Source of the DNA: a virus
Length of the DNA stretch: 26,661 nucleotides
Virus record (IMG/VR): IMGVR_UViG_3300051212_000851
Span: 1 to 26,661 of that record
Strand: one strand, 5' to 3'
The notes beneath the pieces were generated by a model. It was not told the DNA's origin and made no database searches. It saw only the letters and a list, made by a program, of their open reading frames with translations. Both the position numbers and the translations under genes were made by a program. Every line of letters starts with the position of its first letter. Position 1 is the stretch's first letter. Below, one piece after another: positions 14,385-21,352 of this stretch.

Positions 14385-16262
14385 ATGAGTAAGGTAATCG
14401 GTATCGATCTCGGTACTACTAATAGTTGCGTCGCCATTATAGAAGGCGGCAATTCCCGTGTAATAGAAAACAGCGAAGGCGCACGTACTACACCCAGTAT
14501 TGTAGCCTACACAGATGATGAAATCCTTGTAGGTGCCAGTGCTAAACGACAAGCTGTTACAAATCCAAAAAATACAGTATATGCAGCCAAACGCCTAATC
14601 GGACGTAGGTTTAAAGAAGAGACTGTACAAAAAGATTTAAATTTAATGCCCTATGAAATTTTTGAAAGCACAAAGGGTGATGCTTGGATTAGAGCTCAAG
14701 GTAAAGAATTAGCTCCTCCACAAATATCAGCAGAAGTATTACGTAAAATGAAAAAAACTGCTGAGGATTATTTGGGCTATGAAGTTACACAAGCCGTAAT
14801 CACGGTTCCAGCATATTTTAATGATAGTCAACGTCAAGCTACAAAAGACGCAGGCAAAATTGCAGGTCTTGAAGTATTGCGTATTATCAACGAACCTACT
14901 GCGGCAGCATTGGCCTATGGTGTTGATAAGACAGATAAAAAAGATCGTAAAGTAGCCGTATATGATTTAGGCGGCGGTACTTTTGATATTAGTATTATTG
15001 AAATTGCCAATCTAGATGGTGATAAACAGATCGAAGTATTAAGTACTAACGGTGATACGTTCTTAGGTGGTGAGGATTTTGATCAACGTATTATGGACTA
15101 CTTGGTTGATACCTTTAAGATGGATCAGGGGATTGATCTTACTAAAGATGTATTGGCTCTACAACGTCTTAAAGAGGCAGCTGAAAAGGCTAAAATTGAA
15201 CTCAGTAGCAGTGCTCAAACAGACATTAATCTACCATATGTTACTGCTGATGCCAGTGGGCCAAAACATATGAACTTAAAGTTAACTCGTGCTAAACTAG
15301 AAAGTCTAGTAGATGACTTGATTGAGCGTAGTATTGCTCCATGTCGTACTGCTATGAAAGATGCTAATGTAACACCAGCAGATATTGACGAAATTATTCT
15401 TGTTGGTGGTATGACACGTATGCCTAAAGTACAAGAGGCAGTTGAAAAGCTATTTGGTAAAACACCACGTAAGGATGTAAACCCAGATGAAGCAGTAGCA
15501 GTAGGTGCCGCAGTGCAAGGTGCAGTATTAAGTGGTGAACGTAATGATGTATTACTACTTGATGTTACTCCACTAAGTTTAGGTATTGAAACATTGGGCG
15601 GTGTAATGACCAAGATCATCCAAAAGAATACTACAATCCCAACAAAGGCCAGTCAATCATTCAGTACTGCTGATGATAATCAACCCGCAGTAACTATTAA
15701 AGTATTCCAAGGTGAACGTGAATTTGTTAGGGATAATAAATTACTTGGTGAATTTAATTTGGAAGGTATTCAGCCTCAGCCTAGAGGCGTGCCACAAATT
15801 GAAGTAACCTTTGACATTGATGCAAATGGTATTATGAAGATCAGTGCTAAGGATAAGACTACAGGTAAAGAGAACAAGATCACAATCAAGAGTGATAGTG
15901 GACTTAGCAAGGATCAAATTGAAAAGATGATTCGTGAAGCCGAAGCAAATGCTGAGGAAGATCGTAAACAGCGTGAAATTGTTGACTTGCGTAACCAAGT
16001 TGACACACAGATCTATCAGATCCGCAAGGATTTGAAAGAGGTTGACTCAACGCTAACTCAAGCTGAAAAGGATAATGTTGAAGCAGCCATAGCCAGTGTA
16101 TTGACCGAATTAGCCACAGGCAATAAGGAAATAATCACACAAAAGATCAGTGATCTAGCAGTGGCAGCACAAGTTATCTATAAGGCTAAAGAAAGCCAAA
16201 GTCAACAAACTGATAAGGACGTTACTGACGTAGACTTTAAGGAAGTTAAAGACGCGGCATAA
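14385..16262 (+). CDS. dnaK: DnaK (Hsp70) chaperone
   Basis: A complete 625-residue Hsp70, close to the usual 640. The ATPase domain has [13 protein letters not shown], the phosphate-2 motif [14 protein letters not shown] and the adenosine motif [16 protein letters not shown]. The linker is [15 protein letters not shown], followed by the substrate domain and a helical lid, ending in [14 protein letters not shown], a normal DnaK tail. DnaK refolds or holds proteins with DnaJ and GrpE; neither is seen here, so host co-chaperones would be used. The codon style matches neighbouring phage genes, arguing against a very recent acquisition. It has a late promoter and a ribosome site (AAGGAGA) in a leader resembling that of hsp20. 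Likely roles are capsid or tail folding or support of the phage IscU. Confidence 0.97.
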   Translation: MSKVIGIDLGTTNSCVAIIEGGNSRVIENSEGARTTPSIVAYTDDEILVGASAKRQAVTNPKNTVYAAKRLIGRRFKEETVQKDLNLMPYEIFESTKGDAWIRAQGKELAPPQISAEVLRKMKKTAEDYLGYEVTQAVITVPAYFNDSQRQATKDAGKIAGLEVLRIINEPTAAALAYGVDKTDKKDRKVAVYDLGGGTFDISIIEIANLDGDKQIEVLSTNGDTFLGGEDFDQRIMDYLVDTFKMDQGIDLTKDVLALQRLKEAAEKAKIELSSSAQTDINLPYVTADASGPKHMNLKLTRAKLESLVDDLIERSIAPCRTAMKDANVTPADIDEIILVGGMTRMPKVQEAVEKLFGKTPRKDVNPDEAVAVGAAVQGAVLSGERNDVLLLDVTPLSLGIETLGGVMTKIIQKNTTIPTKASQSFSTADDNQPAVTIKVFQGEREFVRDNKLLGEFNLEGIQPQPRGVPQIEVTFDIDANGIMKISAKDKTTGKENKITIKSDSGLSKDQIEKMIREAEANAEEDRKQREIVDLRNQVDTQIYQIRKDLKEVDSTLTQAEKDNVEAAIASVLTELATGNKEIITQKISDLAVAAQVIYKAKESQSQQTDKDVTDVDFKEVKDAA

Positions 16263-16268
16263 TGTGCT

Positions 16269-16276
16269 TATAAATA
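16269..16276 (+). promoter_or_regulatory. Late promoter TATAAATA upstream of hsp20
   Basis: An exact TATAAATA seven bases after the dnaK stop and 58 bases before the hsp20 ATG, mirroring the distance before dnaK. Confidence 0.7.
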
Positions 16277-16279
16277 GTC

Positions 16280-16334
16280 AAGTGGTGCTCGGGTGAGGCC
16301 ACTTTTAATCTTGCTTAACTAAGGAGAAATTGAA
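16280..16334 (+). promoter_or_regulatory. Structured 5' leader of hsp20, similar to the dnaK leader
   Basis: AAGTGG (16280-16285) pairs with CCACTT (16299-16304), with an inner CTC/GAG stem and GGGT loop. The inner stem is CTT/AAG in the dnaK leader, a compensating change. TTAATCTTGCTTAACTAAGGAGA follows in both with few differences. The hairpin is also followed by TTTT, so it could act as a weak terminator for dnaK. Confidence 0.45.
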
Positions 16335-16775
16335 ATGACACAAACACAATTAACTAGAATGGACACAGCGGCTTTAAATAGAGCGCTTATCGGTTTTGAT
16401 CGTATTTTTAATACTATGGAGCGTACTTACGCTAATAGTGTTAATAACAACTACCCACCTTTTAACATCGAACGCAGAGGCGATACCTATACAATCACTG
16501 TAGCTATCGCAGGCTTTGAGCGTGAGGAGATTGATGTCAGTGTGGATCAAGACCAACTCATTATTACAGGACAAAAGAAACCTGTAGTAAATGATGATGA
16601 GCTTGAAACACTATATAGAGGTTTAGCTCTACGTAATTTTGAACGTACATTTGCCTTATCAGAGCATATGGAAGTCAAAAGTGCTGAAATCAAAAACGGT
16701 CTACTGACCATTGTAGTAGAAAGAATCGTTCCTGAAGCATTATTGCCAAGAAAGATTCAAATTAAGGAAGCCTAA
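16335..16775 (+). CDS. Small heat shock protein (Hsp20/IbpA type)
   Basis: A 146-residue alpha-crystallin-domain protein. An IbpA-like N-terminus (LIGFDRIFNTMERTYANSVN, then YPPFNIER) precedes the conserved domain (YTITVAIAGFEREEIDVSVDQDQLIITGQK, GLALRNFERTFAL, and AEIKNGLLTIVVER). A short tail carries the LPRKIQIKE anchor motif. Small Hsps hold unfolding proteins for DnaK to recover. Hsp20 genes are common in T4-like cyanophages and pelagiphages, usually near structural genes. It sits between dnaK and clpS, with its own late promoter. Confidence 0.95.
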   Translation: MTQTQLTRMDTAALNRALIGFDRIFNTMERTYANSVNNNYPPFNIERRGDTYTITVAIAGFEREEIDVSVDQDQLIITGQKKPVVNDDELETLYRGLALRNFERTFALSEHMEVKSAEIKNGLLTIVVERIVPEALLPRKIQIKEA

Positions 16776-16780
16776 CAATC

Positions 16781-16800
16781 AGGGGGACTTAGTTCCCCCT
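16781..16800 (+). terminator. Strong hairpin between hsp20 and clpS
   Basis: AGGGGGA (16781-16787) pairs with TCCCCCT (16794-16800) around CTTAGT. No T-run follows, so it may stabilise the hsp20 mRNA end or attenuate transcription rather than end it. Confidence 0.5.
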
Positions 16801-16817
16801 ACTACACGGAGGCCAAA

Positions 16818-17135
16818 ATGGCTGTTGATACAGAAATCACTACTGATATTAAATTAGACGAAAAAGTTAAACAGAATATTAAAGAGCCAAAAAAATGGCA
16901 TGTTGTATTTTTAAATGATGACCATACTCCAATGGAGTTTGTAATCAGTGTATTAATTGAAATTTTTCATCATAGTAACGAAACTGCGACTAATATTACA
17001 CTCCAAATTCATGAGTCTGGATCTGGGATCGCAGGTACATATAGTTTTGAGATCGCGGAAATTAAAGCAGTGGAAACTACTAACTTAGCAAGGGCTAATG
17101 GATTTCCGTTACAGATCAAACTGGAGGAAGAATGA
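16818..17135 (+). CDS. clpS: ClpS protease adaptor
   Basis: A 105-residue protein with the ClpS core: WHVVFLNDDHTPMEFVISVL near residues 29-48, the His-containing HHSNETATNITLQIHESGSGIAGTYSFEIAEIKA section and a C-terminal FPLQIKLEEE strand. The N-terminal extension (about 25 residues) is the part that reaches the ClpA pore in family members. ClpS brings N-degron substrates to ClpAP and lowers ClpAP use of SsrA-tagged proteins. A phage copy alongside a phage tmRNA could redirect host proteolysis. It starts an overlapping clpS-heme oxygenase-bilin reductase run; ACGGAGG precedes its ATG. Confidence 0.95.
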   Translation: MAVDTEITTDIKLDEKVKQNIKEPKKWHVVFLNDDHTPMEFVISVLIEIFHHSNETATNITLQIHESGSGIAGTYSFEIAEIKAVETTNLARANGFPLQIKLEEE

Positions 17136-17680
17136 GTTTAAGAGAGATTACTAAGGATCTACATCACGAAGCAGAAACAACTAAGTTTGCCAAAATGTTA
17201 TTGAGTGGCAAAATCAGTAAAGAAGATTATGCTAATTATTTGTATCAACTATTGCCTATTTACGGACCAATTGAATTTGGTAATCGTATGTTAGGACATT
17301 TTGCTAACATACAGGGTATTGAAAGATTACCGGCAATTTATCAAGATTTTATGGAATTAGCTGGTCCAGATCACAAGTTTACTTGGCTACCACAGACCCT
17401 AGCCTATCATGACTATTTGGTCCAACTAACCAATGACCTTGATCGTAGGCACTTGCTCAAAGCACACTTGTATTGTCGCCACATGGGTGACCTAAATGGT
17501 GGCTTGATCATTAAGAAGCAGGTAGCACACATCAGCAAGGGTAAGTTTTATGAGTTTGAAAATCCTGATCAACTTAAAGTAGCAATCAGATCCGAACTAA
17601 CAGATGATTTAGGTGATGAAGCTCGTGTGGCCTTTGAATGGGCCATTAAGATGATGAGGGATTTATATAATGGAGAGTAA
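17132..17680 (+). CDS. hemO: Heme oxygenase
   Basis: A 182-residue soluble heme oxygenase. LREITKDLHHEAE carries the proximal heme ligand (His11 by alignment with the TKELH motif), and the distal-helix motif MGDLNGG lies at residues 118-124 with ACC-like GGLIIKK following. It opens heme to biliverdin, iron and CO using electrons from ferredoxin or another reductase. Its ATG overlaps clpS by four bases and its stop overlaps the bilin reductase by 11, giving a coupled two-step pathway heme to biliverdin to reduced bilin. The released iron could also feed the phage Fe-S genes. Phage heme oxygenases are known from cyanophages and from the oceanic-phage PcyX pairs. Confidence 0.92.
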   Translation: MSLREITKDLHHEAETTKFAKMLLSGKISKEDYANYLYQLLPIYGPIEFGNRMLGHFANIQGIERLPAIYQDFMELAGPDHKFTWLPQTLAYHDYLVQLTNDLDRRHLLKAHLYCRHMGDLNGGLIIKKQVAHISKGKFYEFENPDQLKVAIRSELTDDLGDEARVAFEWAIKMMRDLYNGE

Positions 17681-18350
17681 AGTTTGGGATAGTCTAATTA
17701 ATGTACAGCATTTATTAGAAGACAATTTCACTCGAACTGGCACAGAAGTATTTGAAGAAGGCATGGATAGGTTCAATCAACCAGGTTGGGTCAATCGTGT
17801 CTGGAGCAGCGATAGTTATCGTCGTGCTCACGTAGATGTAGTAGATGCCAGAGAAAAGAAAGGTTTGTGGATGATGCATTGTTGCGTATTTCCACATACA
17901 CATAACCCAGCTCCCATATTTGGTTTTGACGTAATAGCCGGTAAGAATAAAATCACCGGCTGTTTTTATGACTTTAGCCCAACTACCAGAAGAGATCATC
18001 CCATGTTAGAGTGGTTTGAGCATGAAGTCAATAAGATGGAGTGGCGTAAGGAAAGAGCACTTCCAGATTGGGCACAACGTATATTCAGTAAGAGTATGGT
18101 GGCTGCTGGAAATGTCCAGGACGAACACGAACTAAATCAAATCTTTAGCATGGCTCGTACTGGTGTTGAACACTATCTCGCCAATGTAGGTGAAACTAAT
18201 GGACAAGGGGATAGTAGAGAAGCACAGAATTTCTACGCACACAACCAAAAAATGAACCCACATACACCTAAAGTGATGACCAGTTTGGGATTAAATGAGG
18301 AGGATGTTAGGGTATTCATCCAGGAGTGTTTGTTCCCAGAGCTACGCTAA
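17670..18350 (+). CDS. pcyX: Ferredoxin-dependent bilin reductase, PcyX/PcyA-like
   Basis: A 226-residue FDBR-family protein. PcyA active-site residues are conserved with exact 17-residue spacing: His70 (MMHCCVFP) and Asp87 (IFGFDVIAG), equivalent to PcyA His88 and Asp105. YDFSP follows at 100-104. Near the C-terminus is FYAHNQKMNPHTPKVM, where the usual NDKT of PcyA reads NPHT. FDBRs reduce biliverdin stepwise with ferredoxin electrons; PcyX from oceanic phages makes phycoerythrobilin in a four-electron reduction (Ledermann and colleagues, 2016). The product here is not decided by sequence alone. A heterotrophic host would have no phycobilisome, so the purpose of the pigment is open. It overlaps the heme oxygenase gene by 11 bases. 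Confidence 0.88.
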   Translation: MESKVWDSLINVQHLLEDNFTRTGTEVFEEGMDRFNQPGWVNRVWSSDSYRRAHVDVVDAREKKGLWMMHCCVFPHTHNPAPIFGFDVIAGKNKITGCFYDFSPTTRRDHPMLEWFEHEVNKMEWRKERALPDWAQRIFSKSMVAAGNVQDEHELNQIFSMARTGVEHYLANVGETNGQGDSREAQNFYAHNQKMNPHTPKVMTSLGLNEEDVRVFIQECLFPELR

Positions 18351-18353
18351 ATA
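18346..18353 (+). promoter_or_regulatory. Late-promoter-like GCTAAATA next to a start codon
   Basis: It ends 7 bases before the ATG at 18361, overlapping the end of the bilin reductase gene, with no ribosome site between. A leaderless late mRNA is implied. Confidence 0.45.
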
Positions 18354-18360
18354 CTTGACT

Positions 18361-19788
18361 ATGCGAGCACGAGAATTTATTTATGAAAGTACAGGAAAAA
18401 ATCTAACTATTACTACGCTGATAGGAAGAATAGGAAGACCTGATAAATTTGCCGATGCTATAAAGACTCCAGGAACTACTTGGAAAACCGCTTCCGGTGA
18501 GGTGGTAGAATTAGATCCTAGTCAAGCTGAAGATGTAAGAAAATTTCTTAACCAACAAGCAGAACTACAGAAACAAGGGCAACCAACTCAGCAGGGCAGC
18601 TTGACATTAAAACTTAAAGGTGACGGAACTATACCTAGTGGTTCTCTAGTTAAAGATGCTAAACTTACAGGTGGTGGTGCCCAAGAAAAAGAAAAAGTAG
18701 GCAAAGAGATACAGCCAAGTTCATTTTGGGGCATGAAAAATATTCCTAAAGAACTACAGCCTAATATACAGGGCGATGTACCTAATACACAGGCTTTTAT
18801 TGACGCGGGTGGATTTCCAGCAGGGGAGTTATTCGAAAGGTTAACAAATAATCCTAAACTTCAACAAATGAATCCTAAGCTGGCCTCTGCGATAGTAAAT
18901 GCCGCAAATGAAGTAGAGAATGGACGAAACCCCAGTGTACCAGCAGACCTAAATCCAACTGAAGTTGCTGCTTTTCGTGATTATGCAATGGAATACCTTG
19001 GTATATTGAGTTTGATCAAAGGGGTCGTAGATTTTCCAGAAAGTGAACAATTTTACAAACATTTAAATAAATTAGGTGCCACTGATCTATCTGATCTAAT
19101 ACTTTATTGGCCACAAGATGTAAGTAACCCTCTAGCAGATAGTATGGCTTTAACTTCAGGGGAAACTGGAAAAAGTATTGCTATAAGTAGTAAAGCAGGG
19201 GAAACTGGTAAAGGTGCTGCCCCAAGCTTAGATGGATTAGAAATTCCAGACTATATAAGAAAAGGCCGTAGAGCATCTACCTATAAAGAAGTGCTTGAAT
19301 TCCTTGATGTTGCTCAAAGTTCTAGTGGTTTGTTACAACCTTTTGAACTGGCTAATCTTCTTATCCCAAATGGAGACATGCCTATAGCTGAACAAGTAGG
19401 ACAATTTGATATAGACGCAATTTATTCCTATTATAAGCTAAAAAATGATCCGAATAGAGATGAGGCCTTAGGTGTTTATTTTGATTTAGTCAGTCAATAT
19501 GAACAAGGTAGAAAAAAGACAGCTAGTGGTAATTTACTTGAAAAATTAAGATATTATGTAGCTAGTGAACTACAAGAAGCTGTTAACGAAAAAAACGCAT
19601 TACCTAATTTTCAAAGTGCTATATTAGAAATTTTAGGATATAATTTTATCCAACTTAATACAAAGAAACAGGGTAATGAATTTGTAACGAAGGTAAATTG
19701 GCCTGCTAAAATTAGGGGTAAAATTACTTTAGAAAACAAGTATGGCGCTACAGAAACTGGTGCTAAACTTTGTTGGAAGTTATGGTAA
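18361..19788 (+). CDS. Unknown protein with capsid-targeting-like N-terminus
   Basis: A 475-residue protein. The ATG at 18361 is chosen over one at 18295 because the latter lies inside pcyX and the motif MRAREFIYEST begins here. MxxxEFIxE resembles the capsid-targeting sequence of T4 internal proteins (for example IPIII, MKTYQEFIAEA). The protein is Gln/Lys-rich to residue ~120, then helical, with a duplicated SGETGK / AGETGK segment. I recognise no enzyme motif. An internal virion or co-injected protein is an inference from the N-terminus and late promoter. Confidence 0.65.
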   Translation: MRAREFIYESTGKNLTITTLIGRIGRPDKFADAIKTPGTTWKTASGEVVELDPSQAEDVRKFLNQQAELQKQGQPTQQGSLTLKLKGDGTIPSGSLVKDAKLTGGGAQEKEKVGKEIQPSSFWGMKNIPKELQPNIQGDVPNTQAFIDAGGFPAGELFERLTNNPKLQQMNPKLASAIVNAANEVENGRNPSVPADLNPTEVAAFRDYAMEYLGILSLIKGVVDFPESEQFYKHLNKLGATDLSDLILYWPQDVSNPLADSMALTSGETGKSIAISSKAGETGKGAAPSLDGLEIPDYIRKGRRASTYKEVLEFLDVAQSSSGLLQPFELANLLIPNGDMPIAEQVGQFDIDAIYSYYKLKNDPNRDEALGVYFDLVSQYEQGRKKTASGNLLEKLRYYVASELQEAVNEKNALPNFQSAILEILGYNFIQLNTKKQGNEFVTKVNWPAKIRGKITLENKYGATETGAKLCWKLW

Positions 19789-19811
19789 ATCCCACAAACA
19801 GGAGCAGTACA

Positions 19812-19949
19812 ATGAACCAGTTATTAGATATGCAAGTAAAATTTTTCCTACTTTTTTGGTACCTGCCCTACTTCATAATGGGCGATATGGATGCTTGGCA
19901 AAAGATGGGTATTACCATGAACGGTATAAAACCCATGTGTAAGCAATAA
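19812..19949 (+). CDS. Small membrane protein
   Basis: A 45-residue protein with one hydrophobic helix (VKFFLLFWYLPYFIMG) and a short tail ending MCKQ. AGGAG lies 8 bases before the ATG. It follows the previous gene by 23 bases, and its stop abuts the end of the converging minus-strand gene with no gap. Function unknown. Confidence 0.6.
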   Translation: MNQLLDMQVKFFLLFWYLPYFIMGDMDAWQKMGITMNGIKPMCKQ

Positions 19950-20258
19950 CTACTTTCCCTGTACTAGATCAGCAGAAAATACATTACCTACACCCACGTC
20001 GATAACACATGCCTTGGTTTTTCCACTTTGTAGTATGGTCCAAGTATTATGCTCTTTGCTGATCCAAAGACTCATTACACTTTTGGGATCTTCAATATCT
20101 CCGTACCATACGGGATTTTCACCCGCACGTTGTAGTTCAGCAAATATGGCCTTGGCATCACCGCAACTGACTTTTTTGTTTATAGTATCTAAAGGAACGT
20201 TTTGTTGAGCCAATACTACTCCGGGTAGTAATAAGAGGCCCGCTAGTAGTAGTTTCAT
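19950..20258 (-). CDS. Small secreted protein
   Basis: The ATG at 20258 is preferred (GGAG 6 bases upstream and a signal peptide MKLLLAGLLLLPGVVLA starting there); the open frame extends 7 codons further. The 102-residue protein has a mature part with two Cys (KVSCGDAK and TKACVID), probably a disulfide, and the segment SLWISKEHNTWTILQSGKTKACV, a fold similar to small periplasmic proteins of proteobacteria. Function unknown. Confidence 0.75.
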   Translation of the reverse strand: MKLLLAGLLLLPGVVLAQQNVPLDTINKKVSCGDAKAIFAELQRAGENPVWYGDIEDPKSVMSLWISKEHNTWTILQSGKTKACVIDVGVGNVFSADLVQGK

Positions 20259-20282
20259 ATTGACTCCTAAGGCCCCCATTTA

Positions 20283-20350
20283 CAACAAAGGGGTAGCGAA
20301 TCCCTTGTTGAGGCTCGGGGGTGAGCCACATAACCCTAACGGTCCTAGGG
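20283..20350 (-). other. Three consecutive hairpins between minus-strand genes
   Basis: Between the two minus-strand genes are three stems: CAACAA(A)GGG with CCCTTGTTG (20283-20310), GGCTC with GAGCC (20312-20327) and CCCTA with TAGGG (20334-20350). No T-run follows any on either strand. This could be a processing site, a leader structure for the secreted protein or a small RNA. Confidence 0.45.
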
Positions 20351-20354
20351 CATG

Positions 20355-20924
20355 TTACTCGTATTTATTGTCGGTGGGATAGAACCTGGTAATACTTCGC
20401 CATAGGTCACTATTTGGGCTACAACTATCTGTACAATTCAAATGTAAATATATACCACTCATCCTTTCTTCAAAAGCCTTGAGCACTTTGGGGCTATAGA
20501 TATAGACAAATTTGGCCTGTGAATGTATAGCACGATCCACAGCAGCATAATCCACCGTAGTCTCATAGGTTTGTTGTGCTAGGACATTGGGTTCTACGCT
20601 AAAGTCTCTTTTATAAGTATCACCGTGTAGCCAAGTTATGGGTTCATCAGGTAGTACAACATCACGAGCACGATCAGCCAAACGTGTTACCGTATATCCA
20701 TCCATTCTTAATTGACTTTCTGTTACAGGGCCTATACAATAAATTTTTTTATTGCGTAGGGTTCCCTCATAGTAGTAGACAGCATTAGAGTGTGTAATAA
20801 ATACGCTATCAGTTTGTATAGGACAAACGCTTAATACGCTGTTTACCCTCAAACAAGGAATCCAAATAGAGTATTCATTTGGTAGTTTAGGTTCATTAAT
20901 CTGTGTAAAAATCTGTATGACCAT
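20355..20924 (-). CDS. Uroporphyrinogen-III synthase-like (HemD-like) protein
   Basis: A 189-residue protein with the two-lobe pattern of HemD: DSVFITHSNAV (like the TSxNAV strand-turn), KKIYCIGPVTESQLRMDGYTV (like the K-x-x-VGxxTAxxL-x-x-G core motif), ITWLHGDTYKRDF, then ETTVDYAAVDRAI and FVYIYSPKVLKAFEE (like the second SPxxV-x-x-F motif). HemD closes and inverts hydroxymethylbilane to uroporphyrinogen III. It is shorter than usual (about 250), so activity is uncertain and it may be a divergent relative. If active it would raise flux to heme for the phage heme oxygenase. A CTTAAATA late motif ends 6 bases before the ATG on the minus strand, with no ribosome site. Confidence 0.5.
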   Translation of the reverse strand: MVIQIFTQINEPKLPNEYSIWIPCLRVNSVLSVCPIQTDSVFITHSNAVYYYEGTLRNKKIYCIGPVTESQLRMDGYTVTRLADRARDVVLPDEPITWLHGDTYKRDFSVEPNVLAQQTYETTVDYAAVDRAIHSQAKFVYIYSPKVLKAFEERMSGIYLHLNCTDSCSPNSDLWRSITRFYPTDNKYE

Positions 20925-20930
20925 GTTATG

Positions 20931-20938
20931 TATTTAAG
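20931..20938 (-). promoter_or_regulatory. Late-promoter-like CTTAAATA next to a start codon
   Basis: On the minus strand it ends 6 bases before the ATG at 20924, with no ribosome site. Confidence 0.35.
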
Positions 20939-21061
20939 AAGATTAAATAAATTTGTAGCAAAAAGGGGGAATATAATTCCTTCGGCTGAGTACAGAAGCA
21001 ACTTCATAAAGGCTCTGCGAAGTAGTACAAATAGTAGAATACAAAACGCTCTACTCTACAA

Positions 21062-21160
21062 ATGAAATATGTAGGCATTTTAATCTTAATTTTTGGGCTT
21101 AGTTTATTATTGATTCCGGCAATAGGTATTATTGTCGGGATTTTAAAAAAGTTATTATGA
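21062..21160 (+). CDS. Tiny membrane peptide
   Basis: A 32-residue, nearly all-hydrophobic peptide (MKYVGILILIFGLSLLLIP...) with a KKLL tail. It overlaps the next gene by ATGA. Its size and hydrophobicity recall small phage membrane peptides; function unknown. The preceding gap (20925-21061) holds the late motif of the minus-strand gene and no other clear signal. Confidence 0.5.
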   Translation: MKYVGILILIFGLSLLLIPAIGIIVGILKKLL

Positions 21161-21333
21161 ACATACGTAAAGTTGCTGATCGAGCAGGAATAGAATTAAC
21201 TGAAGAAGTAGAATTTTTTGCTGAATTATTAGCAGAAGAGTGTGCTGAAATAGCAGAAAGTGCTTGGGCTGTAAATCTTCCAGCAGGACCTATTATACGT
21301 AGGCATTTTAATCTAGTAGAGCCTAAACGGTAA
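21157..21333 (+). CDS. Small acidic protein
   Basis: A 58-residue protein (MNIRKVADRAGIELTEEVEFF, AEECAEIAESAW) with a strongly acidic helix and a basic C-terminus (PIIRRHFNLVEPKR). Translationally coupled to the tiny membrane peptide. No family recognised. Confidence 0.6.
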   Translation: MNIRKVADRAGIELTEEVEFFAELLAEECAEIAESAWAVNLPAGPIIRRHFNLVEPKR

Positions 21334-21340
21334 GTGTAAA

Positions 21341-21348
21341 AATAAATA
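21341..21348 (+). promoter_or_regulatory. Late-promoter-like AATAAATA next to a start codon
   Basis: It ends 4 bases before the ATG at 21353, followed by CTAG and no ribosome site. Confidence 0.45.
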
Positions 21349-21352
21349 CTAG

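Noticed and set aside
15215-15619. 134-codon minus-strand open frame inside dnaK
   Set aside because: It is an antisense shadow of a highly conserved gene with no ribosome site or domain.
18295-18360. N-terminal extension of the unknown gene at 18361
   Set aside because: It overlaps the end of the bilin reductase gene and the MRAREFIYE motif starts at 18361.
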